Source: Atherix ibis (lineage: Eukaryota > Arthropoda > Insecta > Diptera > Athericidae). Taken from it: a DNA stretch of 64,000 nt. Numbering within the stretch: position 1 is the stretch's first letter; every line of letters begins with the position of its first letter. Shown here in pieces: positions 50,650 through 63,644 of the stretch. A program made the position numbers and the translations under genes. A model generated the notes under the pieces. That model searched no databases. It worked only from the letters and a program-made list of their open reading frames with translations, and was not told the DNA's origin. Where the stretch lies: contig OY282605.1 in NCBI GenBank assembly GCA_958298945.1, forward strand, positions 25,708,811-25,772,810, written 5' to 3'.

Positions 50650-52580
50650 AACAAAAAATCAGTTTCATTCTATTTTGTAATAAAATATTTATCCAAATTC
50701 TATAGTCTCATATAAGGCTATGTAAATTTAAAATTTACTTTAATTTACTTTAATAATGAATCAATAAAAATATCTATTTAAATTTTTTACTGACCAATTC
50801 ATTTATATGAGAATTTTTTTTTTTAGAGTGAATTATAGATAATTTCCACAAATATTTTCTAAATTAATATTTATTTCCGTTTTTGGAAATATTTTTGAAA
50901 TGGAAAAAGTGTCAATTATATTTATGGATGTATATCAAACTAATTCATGATTGATATGTTGATAATAGTAGATTGGGAATAGCTTATTTCTGACAATATC
51001 TTTTAAGGGAGATAAGAAGAAGGAAATTAAATTGAAAAGAATTTTTAAACTTATTCAAATGAAATATGGTATATTTTTTATAAAACTTATAATAATACAA
51101 TATAATTTATCAATTTATGAAAATAGTGTCTTTTGGAATTTTCCTACATGTTTTATTGATACGGATAAGCTGTAGGAGGAATTTTTTTTATTCAGTCACT
51201 TTTTAAATAATATAATATAGACTATTTGTATTTTATGAATGCCTTATTCTGAAAGCTCTTAATTTAACTACATTTTCATATTCTATTACTATTATATATG
51301 TAGATGAAATGATATTAAAATTAGATTTTTCGAATAGATAGACAGTTTCAATTCAATTATAAGAAGTAAATAAAATCTTCCTGAACTCTCAACATAATAT
51401 TAAAGCCCAGAGCTAGGATTTTCTTTTATATCATAGTTTTTTTATTTATTTTTTTTGTGATGAAATATTTTTTTTACATTGTTATTTAATAATGAGGAAG
51501 AAAAAAATAGTTTTTACATGATGAAGAATTTTCACAAATTTAACAAATAATAAATTTAAGCTTTTTCATAAATGCTGGAGAATCTTCAAAATGAGTACAT
51601 ATTCTCTTCAATTGAATAAAAATATTTTTCCAAAATATGATAGTACGAGTATATAAGTAATGGTATAAAAATTAAATATTTGAACTTTTAAAAAGTGTAT
51701 TTTATCTTTGAAACTATTCTCGTCAATAGTTAAAGTGCAAGTGCTGTTAGATCCAAGTTCATGGCTAAAATATAATTAGATAGTAGTACACGTAAATAAC
51801 TTATATTAATATAAAAAAATATGATAATGCGTTCATTAGGTAAATGTACATAATACCATAACGAGAAATAAATGTAAAAAAATAATTAACAGTAATGTTT
51901 ATTTCGGTGTATACTATCAGTTCAAGAAAGCTAGTGGATAATATGAAACTACTAAAAAAAAACTATTAAAGCTTTTAGTAACAAAATTGGAACATTGTTT
52001 TTAAAAATATTTTTTATTCTTTCTAGAAGATAGTATGCCATTTTTATATTTAGCTAAATGGTGGTAAAAACCAAAGAGAATAGTGGTATTCATATAATAT
52101 TTCACATAAGAAATTACTATTAGGTCATGTGATTTCACTCCCTTGTAGTAGGGTCTATTCTCATAGTATCATAAATTTTGCCGTCAGCCTGAATACTACC
52201 CCATATTTTGGTAAGTTAATTATTTTAATTATACGACTATATGCTAAGAATGTTTTCATATTATTTTCTAATGTCACTAGCACATACTGTTTATTTTTTT
52301 AGCTTGAATAAATTTATATTAAAAATCACTAATCATAGTTAATTAAAATATTTTTAGTATATTGAAAACAAAAACAAGATATTTTTTTTTCAAATTTTAA
52401 TTTTTGCAGTAAAAATAAACACTTCAACCAGGTTGGCCATTTTGTAGTTGAGGAAGTACAATTATGTTATTTCACAATAATTCAATGTATATATTATTTA
52501 AATATTTACTAAACCTAAAATATTTAATATGAAAGATTGTTTATTTATCAAACAATGTGACTAAATCTTTTTACAAAGAT
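50650..52580. other. AT-rich stretch with no recognised feature
   Basis: No gene, RNA or element could be identified. Confidence 0.5.
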
Positions 52581-52589
52581 TGTGATTAT

Positions 52590-52770
52590 GTCGTAGACAC
52601 GTTTCGTGCAAAGTTTCCTTCAGCGATCAGACTTGTTGTTTGCCCAGTGTATACGTTAATAAGCAAAATTGCCAAATATAAAGGGCTCTAAAAACTCGGA
52701 ACTGACAGTTGAGAAGCCACTTTATTCGCGACTGTCTAGTTTGCATTTTAGTGTGAATGTGGGATATTTT
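52590..52770 (+). mobile_element. DDE_3-type transposase relic (copy 2)
   Basis: The plus strand reads VSFSDQTCCLPSVYVNKQNC, matching the FSDEAHF...YVNKQNCR segment of this transposase family. A relic of the EKPL segment follows. It is very short and broken. Confidence 0.55.
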
Positions 52771-53179
52771 CTGGGTATATTAGCGTAATCGGAGAATATC
52801 TGTATATTGCTGTACTATAATGGTAGCTAACACTGCAAAGATTATGATAGTTTTGAATGTCCTCACACCCACATAATAACAAAAAAATTATGCCCGATAA
52901 TACAGGAGGAAGTGGAAAAACCGAAAGTGTTAACTTCTCCATTAGAGGCGATAAAAACAAAAAATAATATAAATTTATAAATTTATTCAGAAATTTTTGT
53001 TTAAAACAAACCATGGCTGGTTGGGAAAGAGAATAGAAAATGTTGGGGTTTATTAAAAAAATGTGCTATCAAATCGGGAAACATTCGAACAGTAGTTTTG
53101 CCAGAGGCATGAAAACGGTCCGAAAATTCCATATATAGAAATCCCCTGATATATAGAAATCCCCTGCGTCTAATACACA

Positions 53180-54130
53180 TTTTTCTCCTACCAATGTTTC
53201 GCTGGCAAATCGGTTAATTCAACGAAAATATTATACTGATCGTGTGAGTGCACGATTTTTGCGCGTAGACGCGCTATTTTTTCTCGTGGCAAGAATGTTG
53301 AAAATGTTGAAAAAGAAAATTGGCATACCTATATTTGAATTCATTATGCTTGCTCATCCATATATTTAATATGATATCGTTCATATTACTTTTTGCGAAC
53401 TCATCATTTGTGTGTCATTTATTTTGACATTTGACAGTTCCGATATTTACTGTACGCCTACATATTCGTTCATTCTTATTTATTTTACTTGTGTCAAATT
53501 TTATTTAATTTATTTCTTTAATATTTATATTAAAAAAATAACAAAACTATTTTGTTATATGCAAATTGAGATTACCTGATCAAAATTTTTAAAAAAATAG
53601 CAAAAACTAGTGTAGTGTAGTGTATATCGAAAAATTGTTCGGATATAAATTTATATAATAAATTTATTTAATAAAATAAGAGTACCAGTGGAGCATGAAA
53701 TATTTATGTTTGCTAAAATAAACAAATTGAAATAATCAAAATAAATAAATGAATGTGAAAATGTTACAAACTAACTAAAATAAGAACAGTAGCGACCAAC
53801 TACGGAATTCCATCAATGAAAATTGCGCAAACTGTTTAGACAATCCAAAATATATTTCAACATGTTGAAATTTATTTTTGCTCATCTTAATTGTGCCTGC
53901 GTCCTAATTAATTATTTTTACAGATGTTCATTGAAGCAAAAATCGTCAAATACACAAACTTTGTTCGCGGCGAATCTGCACAATCCTATTCACGCGCAAA
54001 TTCTGTAAGTGCTCGCGCATATACTACACTGTTAGCCGCGCAAAAAGGGGGAATTTTATGTTTAGATCGTCTATTAGACGCACGGTATAATGTCAGCTTT
54101 AGAATTTTGGCGACGACCAAATAACCGAAA
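53180..54130 (+). repeat. Unclassified dispersed element, copy of inverted 26045-26910
   Basis: Matches the reverse complement of 26045-26910 throughout, with the same order of blocks. Ends carry GCGTCTAATA(C/G)AC-like motifs in inverted orientation (near 53167 and 54070). There is no recognisable protein. Confidence 0.65.
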
Positions 54131-54139
54131 GTACAGCCA

Positions 54140-55850
54140 ATGCTAATACTAGACTGTATGTGGTTTCACTAAAATGCCACAAAAAGCCACACAACATGAC
54201 ATATTTTGGCCAAACTAAAATCTGAAATGTACGAAAAGTAATCAAAAATTACCTTACTAAGGTTTGACTAATCAAATTTAATCAAAATCTAAATTTAAAC
54301 TATATTTTATGAAACTTAATTTAAAGATTAAATTAATTAATTATGATTTATTGCTTATTTTTCATTTTTATTTAAGCTTAAAAAAATAGTTTTATTATAC
54401 AAAAAGTATTTACATAGAATCGTAAATTAGCCTATTATGCTTCCATGAATACAGCTTTTGTTCGCAATTTTAGAAAATTGGCATAAACTTCCTTTCAATT
54501 ATGATTTAACTAAATCGATTTATAACAATTGCGTGATGAACCATTTCTGTGATAGTCTGTTGCTTCCGCATTTGTGATTACAATGCTTTTAATACCTGAA
54601 ATGTACTCTATTTTCATTCAATTAGAATTAACAGGACAGAAAAGGATAACTAAAATGCCAACACACACTTGAATAGAAATTCTTCTTAAGATTTCCAGAT
54701 ATAACATTTTCTTATCTTATACAAACTCTAACGACAATCTGGTTTACACTTTAAATCTACACATAATAATTACTGTTAATTAAGCAATTACACTTAAATG
54801 TTTAGTTTCAACTTGTTGCAAGTACATAATCTTTAGTTAAAGATATCCCAGCCATGTAAGCATCACCCGCATAAATTAAAGCAATTGAAAGATTTTACAT
54901 CAACCGTTTTAACCGCGACTAGTTAGTTAATTACTTAATATTGTCTACAGTTAATAAAGACGTCATCGTATAATTAACTAGTATAAACTTACATACACGT
55001 ACATAATATCGAAATTGTATTTTTTGAAGTGAAATCTCAACCGATTTAATCTTGTATAAAGATAAGGGTTTATCGCAGTATGGCGCCTACAATTTAATAA
55101 TCAATTGTCGTTTATATTCAATAGAAGATTGTATGCATTGTGATTTCAATATCACACATACACAAATATTTAATTTGAACGTGCAAAATTCTTAAGCGTT
55201 TAAAGGTGACCACTTTTACCGCAAAACATAATTAGTAATAATAACTATGTTACTTTCTTTCAAAAGATTTTTTTCTTTCTAAATTTGCGGATAAATCAAA
55301 GAAATTATTTTGATTGAATTTTTTTACTGTTCAAAATTATTATCAGCTTTAAAATTAATTCCATAATTACCAAAATTTTATAGTCTCTTTAAATCACTGA
55401 TTATAAGATTTCTTTGTTAAAAAATTAGCTTTCTGTGTAAATTCAGTTTTGCTTACAAATAAAAAAAAATCCGATTAATTTAATTCTTTCCTTTTATAAA
55501 ACCGCAGATTTTATTTTGTTTAAGCTATATAAGGTTATGCCCAATCAGCGCACTAGTTCTGCTAGTTTGGGGTTCTGTTAATTCAGTTGACGAAATTCAC
55601 ATAATAGTATCTTCCATCTTCTCAGACAGTTTTACCAAATCCAACTTTCACTTCTCACCCAGCTATCAGAATCCTTCTTTCGGTGACAATTTTTTTAACA
55701 CTACTTTATGGCTCGGAACATACCTCAGGTTAATTCCAACTTTATGGTAAGTGGGTTCCAACCAACTCTACCATAATCATCTTTTAACTCATTGACCTCA
55801 AGTCATTTTCTTCTATCGGGTTTTTCAATAGCAACTTGACACTTTTGATT
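54140..55850. other. AT-rich stretch with no recognised feature
   Basis: No gene could be identified. The last 300 bases are less AT-rich but have no recognisable coding motif. Confidence 0.45.
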
Positions 55851-55855
55851 TCTAA

Positions 55856-55927
55856 CTTTAGTTCTTGAGTTAACTTGATCTTAAGTTCTTGAGTTAACTT
55901 AAGATCAAGTTAGCTCAATAACTAAAG
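55856..55927. repeat. 30-bp inverted repeat
   Basis: Arms 55856-55885 and 55898-55927 pair with two mismatches around a 12-base loop. They lie just upstream of a transposase relic and may be a terminal or internal repeat of that element. Confidence 0.75.
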
Positions 55928-55959
55928 CCACTTGACCATATAAAGCTTCATCCACCAAA

Positions 55960-56470
55960 AAGTGACTGTATGGTGCGGTTTTCATGCCGGTGGCGTCATT
56001 GGGCTATTTTTCTTCGTTGATAAAAATGACCGTCACGTTACAGTTAATGGTGAACGCTACAAAGACATGTTGCAGCGTTATTTCTTTGATCAATTGCATG
56101 GGCTGAATATCAGTGATATGTGGTTTCAACAAAATGGTGCCATATCCCACACAGCGGGAGAAACAATCGACTTATTGAAGTTCAAGTTCGGTAAACGTGT
56201 TATATGGACAAAAGGTCCTGTCGATTGGCCGCCGAGATCTTGTGATTTAACACCTCTAGGTTTTTTTCTGTGAGGATACTTTAAATCGATGGTCTATGCC
56301 AATAAGCCGGCGACGTTAGAGGACCTTAGAGCCAACATCGAACGAGAAATAGCGGCCATTCACATCGAATTGTGTGGCCGAGTCATCGAAAATTGGCTTC
56401 AAAGAATCGACCGCTGCAAGCGTGCCCGTGGTAGACATATTACCAAAGTCGAGTTCTATTCATAATTGCA
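55960..56470 (+). mobile_element. DDE_3-type transposase relic (copy 3, best preserved)
   Basis: An open frame reads VTVWCGFHAGGVIGLFFFVD, VNGERYKDMLQRYFFDQLHG, MWFQQNGAISHTAG and WPPRSCDLTPLGFFL. After a TGA stop at 56271 it continues SMVYANKPATLEDLRANIER to about 56463. The second catalytic Asp (expected in FQQDGA) is Asn and the third (expected in TPLDFFL) is Gly, so the protein is inactive even apart from the stop. The N-terminal half is missing. Confidence 0.8.
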
Positions 56471-56479
56471 TTGATTGTA

Positions 56480-57690
56480 CTTTAAGCCAATAATAAAAGT
56501 TTTGATATATCTCAAATAGTTTGGGAGATATTAAAAAAAAAAGTTGTCAGCTTCTTATTCAAAAACCCTTTATATGGTCACCTGCATGTGCTTTACCATT
56601 TTTTTATTTTTATACTATCGGGTTCTTGCAATTTTTTTTTTAAACATGACACCATTAAATCCATCAATTCTATCTTAATAGCGATCGGTCTCATCCAATT
56701 TACTTCCTTGACACCAGCGATCTCATCCAATTTACTTCCTTGACAGCGATCTCCAACATATCCTTTTTTCAGATCCAGTTTTTGTGCTTCCATCTGGTTT
56801 CTTCGACTGAACCAACTAGATCCACGACCAATAAGATCTGTTCTAACAGTCAAAAACCAGTTATAAGATAGCTACTCTAGCTGTTGTTAAAAAGGTTCAC
56901 CTATACTTTTACTATCATTTGCAGTGATAGTGCCCAGAATAATTACTGATATCCCTCACCACCAGTACAAAGAATGTATCTGCGGTTTGGGTGTTAACCA
57001 CAACTACCACGGTTCAGCCAAAGGCATAACATCTTAGTCAGGTATAGTGCGTGAAACTATTGGGGACTACCAGACCTCTTTGGAAACATTTTTTTGTTTT
57101 AAGAGTACTTTAGTATGTGCTCCCACTCATAAAGCTTAAAAAAGAACCTTTTAAATTCCAAGTGACAAGAGGCCAGCTCTAGTCTGCGGGTTCGCTGAGC
57201 CCAAAGGTGCTTCTGCAATTGATTATAGGTTGAACTTCCACTTATAATTACCCTCTTGCGGAAGTTTATTGAACTATGCGGTAAAATAAAATTTTGCATA
57301 TAATAAATTAGTTCATTCATGTCCCTTTTTTGCCATAACAAGCCAAGTGAAATTACAAAGTTCCCCTCACCCCTCCTATTTGTGCTAAATATTAAATTTT
57401 TATAATGCTATTTTGGGGATGTTCCAGTATTTTACATTCTTAGTTGATCCTTTTTTTTATAGAGCGTTATAATCAGATCGGAAGTCATCAGAGATTACCA
57501 CAGTTTGGTAGGCCTTAAATTATTAGTTTGATTTAATTTAAATTTTAAACAATTATTAAGCGGAATCCGCATATTTGCAGCATTTAAATAATAGTTCGAA
57601 TTAAATAAAAGTTGTGCCAAATTCCAGTGTATCTGACAATGGGCATTTAGTGCTGGTCTATTTGGGCTAATGACGGTAAAAAATGTTTTT
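56480..57690. other. Repeat-derived stretch, not classified
   Basis: A tandem duplication of about 30 bases (GATCTCATCCAATTTACTTC) lies at 56686-56745. Minus-strand open frames at 56593-56853 and 57099-57341 have no domain I recognise. Confidence 0.35.
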
Positions 57691-58353
57691 CCTACTTTCT
57701 CAAAATAAGAAAAAAAAAATTCTTTGCGTTTTATTCCATGAAAACTGAATTGCTGCGGATTTTATAAATATTTTGTGTCAGATCTTTGGGTCCAAAATAA
57801 GAATTTCCGTGCATCACAGTGTTGGCGAAAAAATACTGTCACGAGCTATGATGAAATTGCTTCTCTACGGATAGAATTGGTGACTTGTTGCAAATCGATG
57901 GAATTTTAAGAAAATTAACAGTTTTTAAATGTTTTGAACATTAATGATATTTTATCAAGACTTCGGTCAATAAAATATGAAACAAGAAGGCAATGCCATC
58001 ACCCTATCTCAATCCCACAGAAGAGCTGTATAGAAGAGTGCGAAAGCATCCTCCATCCTCCAAGAAAGACTTGTTGGGGATCAAATTGGTAATTTTGAAA
58101 TAGTTTTTCAAGGAATACCTTAAAAAACTAATCCACCAGTATTCTTAAAATCATACTGGCTATCATCAAAAGCAAAGGAGGTTTTTTTCCGATAATAAGG
58201 CAATTTGAGCATTTGATTTTATATAATATATTTTTCTCTTATTTAAGTTCAAAATTAGTGTGTATAATTTTCGCTTTTTAATTTTAATTTCCGAATTTCA
58301 TTCAATTTTTCCCTTTAAAACCAAAGTAATTGAATATTTTTGGCCGACAGTGT
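57690..58353 (+). mobile_element. Tc1-like transposon relic (3' part)
   Basis: The plus strand reads PYLNPTEELYRRVRKH and PPSSKKDLLGIK, then KLIHQYS, corresponding to the SPDLNPIE and C-terminal segments of Tc1 transposases. It ends with a terminal sequence, TTTGGCCGACAGTGTATA at about 58340-58355. The 5' half was not found. Confidence 0.65.
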
Positions 58354-58359
58354 ATATAA

Positions 58360-59880
58360 ATTAATACTTTTCTAACGCTCGAGGTAAAATGCTTATAAGT
58401 ATTAAAATAATTTTAAAATGTAAAATAAAATATTTTATACAATTCGAATGTTTTTGTATAAAATAATACAACAACAAAAAAATTTGAATATTAACAAGCT
58501 TTAATCTGTCTAGAGTAAGAAAAAATGCTCTATTAAAGAGTTGTGTCTATTTCGAATCCAATTTGATGAATTGATTTTGATCCTTTAATTTATGAGTTTC
58601 TGCTCATCCACTCTGCTTGCAAAATGTTACAAAAAATTTACTTATCGGATTTAGATTTCTTTTTATTATTTCAAGTATTCAATTTATATGTTTACTGAAA
58701 CATAAAATATGTTTACAGGATTTTAAAAATTTTCCGCCACATACTAGTCGATTGTAATGAGTGCGATTGCTACGAACGAATATACAGAAGATGATAGACA
58801 ACAGACCCAGTCCACAATATTGTTAACATGAAGATGATACATCATCCAACCTGTCCGATCCTATCTTCCTCTGCGTTATACTATATGTTAGGGTTAAATT
58901 TTCTGATATAAAATAATTCTCCACACAAAATACCTAGCCACATATCTAGTATGGACGTTACTTATGCATCCTTTGAAACAACAAAGGTGCTACGATAGCT
59001 TTTACAGATAATGTTTTACGGTCAACTTTCTCTATCAGGATGTAAAATTGTTTTTGTTTTTTGTTCTTCTTGCTTATCATATTGATAGAATCGATTATGC
59101 TATATAATTCTAAAGAACAGAATCAATTTGTCCGGTCTGTAACGTTTACACGTAGCCAATTTATTGTTATGGCTGTTTTTCGCTAGTATATTTTCTGTTA
59201 GGATTTTCAAGAAACATGTGTGCACCGGCATATATGATTGATTCGATTTCTTAGATTTTAATATTTTCATATTTTAAGATAAACCTTTTTTTTCTTATCA
59301 AATAATCTTGTCTACATATAGAAATACTCGTTTATATATACAAAAAAACCTACGTGTATACTCGGGAATAGTAGGAGTTGTTATGCGTTTATCCCTTATG
59401 CAAGTTTAAGATAGAAAATATGTTCACGAATTTTCAGAGTAATTTCAAAATTTAAATTGTATTAAATATTAATGATTTCATTTCTTTAAGAAAAAAGTCT
59501 TTATTTTCTCTATAGTCAATTTGATTTTTTCCAGATAGATGACTAATTTTTGATAGCAAAATGTCTAATAGTACGAAAAAACTTTTTTGTTTCAAGTCGG
59601 CACTAAATTTTTATATATTATTTGTAATAGATTTTTTTTTTATTTTGTCACTAATTATTCTACAAGATTTAATATTTTTCAATTGATTTATTTTTTTCAT
59701 AAGAACTAGGACTATAAAAATAATGCTTATTCGAATTAAATATAAATAAAAAATTAAATGATTCCCTCTATTATATGCTGTAAATAAAAAGTAAAGTATT
59801 TTATGGTGAAAACTTTAATTAATTTTAATTAATAAAAAAAAAAAATTTTAACTGTATTATATGAAAAGTTCACAGAGTTC
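58360..59880. other. AT-rich stretch with no recognised feature
   Basis: No gene, RNA or element could be identified. Confidence 0.45.
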
Positions 59881-59884
59881 GAAA

Positions 59885-60465
59885 TTTTGAGATTTGGTGA
59901 TGGCAATAGGCCTTCAAGATCATCGGATTTGACGCTGTTCGATTTTTTTTTTGTAAAGCCAGATTCTTAAAATTAAAAAAATATCTATTAAAACAAAATT
60001 TTCTTCATCGATGAGGTTAATTTCTTGTTCGATGAATATGTCAATAAGCAAAACTACCCTATGTAAGGCTTTAAATATCAAACACATAACTATCTGATTT
60101 TGGTTTGACGATACCATTGTGATCATTTTTTTTTTAAATGAAGAAGGAGGCATGACCGTTGGCATTAATTCTGAGCATTTTATAACCGTATAATAACCGA
60201 ATTTTTTAGTTTTCACACAACAAATCAAATTTTAACTGTATTACATAATTTTTTTTTAGAGTAATAGGCCTTCAAGATCATCAGATTTGACGCCGTTCAA
60301 TTTCTTTGTAAAGCCACATTAATAACTGCTTTTATGCTGATAATTATTAAAAATAAGTGCATCTAAAAAACAATATCCGTCAAGTACTGGCGGAATTACA
60401 GGGTAATAAAGTCTTCCGAAATTACTAAAAAAGAATGGAGTACCACAAGAAGTCTTGTGGCAATC
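59885..60465 (+). mobile_element. DDE_3-type transposase relics, rearranged (copy 4)
   Basis: The segment RPSRSSDLTLFDFFF appears near 59910, and RPSRSSDLTPFNFF again near 60267. Between them IFFIDEVNFLFDEYVNKQNY occurs at about 60000-60060. The motif order (C-terminal, middle, C-terminal) shows either two overlapping copies or an internal rearrangement. Confidence 0.6.
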
Positions 60466-60472
60466 ATTTAAA

Positions 60473-61324
60473 TCTAAATATATATAAAAATGAATGTCCG
60501 TTTTTGTGTGAGGCTTATAGACTCGAAAACTATGCATAAAATTATACTGAACCATTATACCAATTTGTTCATTTAGTCTTGAGAATGGTTTCTATATAGT
60601 TCCGACACCCCTCCGGTAGGTGGTGGTAGCTGTATATGGCAATTTTCAAACACATTAGCTGGATTCGATTGGGGAAAGTTTCCTACTGTGCAGTAGTTGT
60701 AGCTGTCATCATCTACTGTATCTCTTACAAACGAGTAGATTGTCGCAGTAGTTGCGCATACTATTTAGGGTGGGGAAATTTTAGTTCCCGAACTCTAAAT
60801 AGATGGCTTAGCAGGTTCGTTGGTTATGTTGTAGCGTAAAAATTTGACGCTACAACATAACCAACGAACCTGCTAAGCCATCTATTTCCAGTTCGGGAAC
60901 TTATTTGAAAAATAAGTTTTTATTGTTTATGTTTGCGTAAAATCAGTTTTTATTTGTGTGAATAAACTCAGTATTGTTGTTGACTATTTTGAGGTTATAT
61001 TTTACTGCTGTCAGTAAATTGTCCATTTTATTGAGAATCTACAGCTAAAAACAGAATTGTAAGTATTAGTAGAACTGTTTGTATTCCAATTTTTCAACAA
61101 TAATGCATCATATTTTGCATTTTGATTTTTAGTGCACACTGTTTAGGAATACCAAAGTAATTTTGAGGTTAGTTATCATTTCAAGAACGGCAATCGGTTA
61201 GCAAAAAAATTCAAGAGAGGTAAAATTGTTCAATTATTTTATATCTACTAATGGCATAAACCAAAAAAACATGTTTTAATTTTAATTGAATAAGGCCAAG
61301 TAACGCTGGGCAACGGGTAGCTAG
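60473..61324 (+). mobile_element. Non-autonomous Helitron
   Basis: The left end TCTAAATATATATAAAAATG, followed by GTGTGAGGCTTATAGACTCG, is typical of insect Helitron/Helentron 5' ends. The right end GCAACGGGTAGCTAG at 61310-61324 has the CTAG terminus, followed by T. There is no Rep/helicase coding. A long hairpin is carried inside. Confidence 0.7.
60784..60900. repeat. 54-bp-arm hairpin inside the Helitron
   Basis: Arms 60784-60837 and 60847-60900 are complementary at 52 of 54 positions around a 9-base loop. This is far longer than the short 3' hairpin of Helitrons and could give a long double-stranded RNA if transcribed. Confidence 0.85.
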
Positions 61325-61329
61325 TAATA

Positions 61330-63280
61330 TTATATATAATAAAAAGTAAATATAAATAAATAAAAGTTTTATCAAAATCTAAATTTGAAATATATTTGAA
61401 CAAAACTTTACATTCCAAGGCGCAAATTAGATTATGGTCACAGCAAGCGTATATCTTGAAATTTTTTATTTTTATTTTTAAATAATTTAATTTTTACCTT
61501 AGAAAAGATAAAAATAGCATTGAAATTTTCTCCCCCTCTCAAAACAAAAGTGTTCAACAAAAGTATGAGATGATTGTCAGTCTCTTTGGGGATATGTATC
61601 TTATCTAGTACTCGTATATTCGATCCTTTTCTAGTATTTATGTAAATTTATATAATATCTAGCTGATATAGAAGCCACAGGAGTGCAACATCAAATATAC
61701 GCCATTTTTGCGTTTTTGTTTGGTATCACATCTTTGTAGATTTTTATTCTAGTAACACAAATACCATATTCCATTTTTTAATAGAATGAATTTTATTCAA
61801 ACGGAAATGAAGGTGTTTATTTTTATATCACTTGAACTATGTGGTTTTCTTCTATTTAACCCAGTTATGATTACTGTAATATAATATATTTTGTATATTA
61901 TAAATTGAAATCTTTCTGTAAAAGTAGATTTTAATTTATAAAGGACAGTGTTTATACATATGGTATGTACTTGTATTAATGTAATGAAACTATTTTCAAA
62001 TACAAAAATACTCGTACAAGTAATGGATAATTCGTCCTGTTGACCATTTGAGAATTTATTTTTTAACTTTACTATTCAAACAAGAATTCAAACAAAACTA
62101 TACAGAAATCTAATTAAATATTTCTTTGGTTGTACCCTATTTTTGCTTTTATTTTTTTTTTATCCTTACAATTGGAAAAGTTTTGATGGTGAAAATTCTC
62201 TTCCCCATTTGTTTGAAACACTTTAGTTCCCTTTTTATCACATCATTCTGACTCTAAAAATCCGGTGTCCTATTACCAAAAGAATTTTGAAGCATGTTTC
62301 TTTGGTGATAAGATATTCTTTAAGTTTTCTTATTTTTATTATACAATATTTTTTGTTGTTGTTGTTTTTTGATTGTTTCTTATTTTTTTTGTATTTGGTA
62401 ATTTAAGAATGTTAAGAGGGAATAGAATATTTTCATAAAGGAAGAAGTACTGATATGGTAGAAATATGTATACTCAAGTTAATAATAGTTACAAATAAAT
62501 TTCTAACAAATTTTTTTACAAAAAAAAACTGTATTCAATTCCATAAATCGTGTACCTAAGTACCTACTTATATATAATCCTTCAGTTTGTTTATTTCTTA
62601 TTTTTTTCTTATTTTATTTATACTTAAGAATTTTTTAGAAACAATTTAACTAAGGTCAGGTACACTTAGGATGAAAAATTAAATTATTCCGATTCAAATG
62701 TCAATCGTTTTTATGAAAGTTAAATTTTTGCTTGTTCACTGGATCTGATAAAAATCAATCGGAAATAATTTCATCAAAAAAAACTGAATACAATAAAAAA
62801 AATTCTATGACGTATGTAATCATATATTGTATATATAGAAATAAATACATATATAAATACTAAGCCAATTAATTATAAGTAATATTTTATTTATAGACAA
62901 ATAAGTACTATTAAGAATGTTTTTTTTTATTAATACTCTTCTGTTCTCTTTATAGGTGAGTATAAACCGAAGCATATAGATTGTCATTTCTTAGAAAATA
63001 AATTTTTCTATATCTATAAAATTGGTTATGTTCTTTTTAAGATCAAATATTTTCAATATATAATACATTTTAACTAAAAGTTAATTATTATTTTATGAAT
63101 AATACCAAATTATCCATTTTACAGTTTGGAAAGTATAATCTTGTTGTTATAACAATAAAATATAAATGTATAATTTAAGATTATTTTTATTTATTTTATA
63201 ATTTGCCATTTTAAATTTTTAGTAAATAAATGTATTTTTATAAATAAAAATTTTTTAAAAACTTTTGTTTCTTCTTCCGT
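61330..63280. other. AT-rich stretch with no recognised feature
   Basis: No gene, RNA or element could be identified. Confidence 0.5.
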
Positions 63281-63289
63281 GGTCTCGTT

Positions 63290-63640
63290 TTACGCTATGA
63301 GGCTCAAATTGTTCTTCAGCGATGAGGATTATTTTCCACGTAGTGAATACGTTAATGATGTCAAGTGTAAAATACTATGGAAAAGCCATTTTATCTACAA
63401 AAAGTGACTGTTTAAGTCTGAAGGGGTCATTAGCCCGTATTTCTTTGAAAATGAAGAAGGATAAACCTCCTCTACTGAGTGCTATGACTATATGATAACT
63501 AACTTTTTCAGAAAATCAATATTCATCTAGTTACAGGCCAAACTCTTCGGAAAAGTACCATTAAAAGTTACCTCAAATAAAAAAAGAGTCCTACAAGAAG
63601 TCTTGTGATAGTTATTTGAATATTATTATATATTACATAA
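63290..63640 (+). mobile_element. DDE_3-type transposase relic (copy 5)
   Basis: The plus strand reads LKLFFSDEDYFPRSEYVNDV, then a Lys-Ser-His-Phe segment, YKK, and GVISPYFFENE, parallel to copy 3. The end (CTACAAGAAGTCTTGTGATA near 63591) matches the end of copy 4 at 60440. Frame changes and stops are present. Confidence 0.6.
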
Positions 63641-63644
63641 CAGG

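Noticed and set aside
60636..60839. A 67-residue protein within the Helitron
   Set aside because: The frame runs into one arm of the hairpin and has no recognisable domain.
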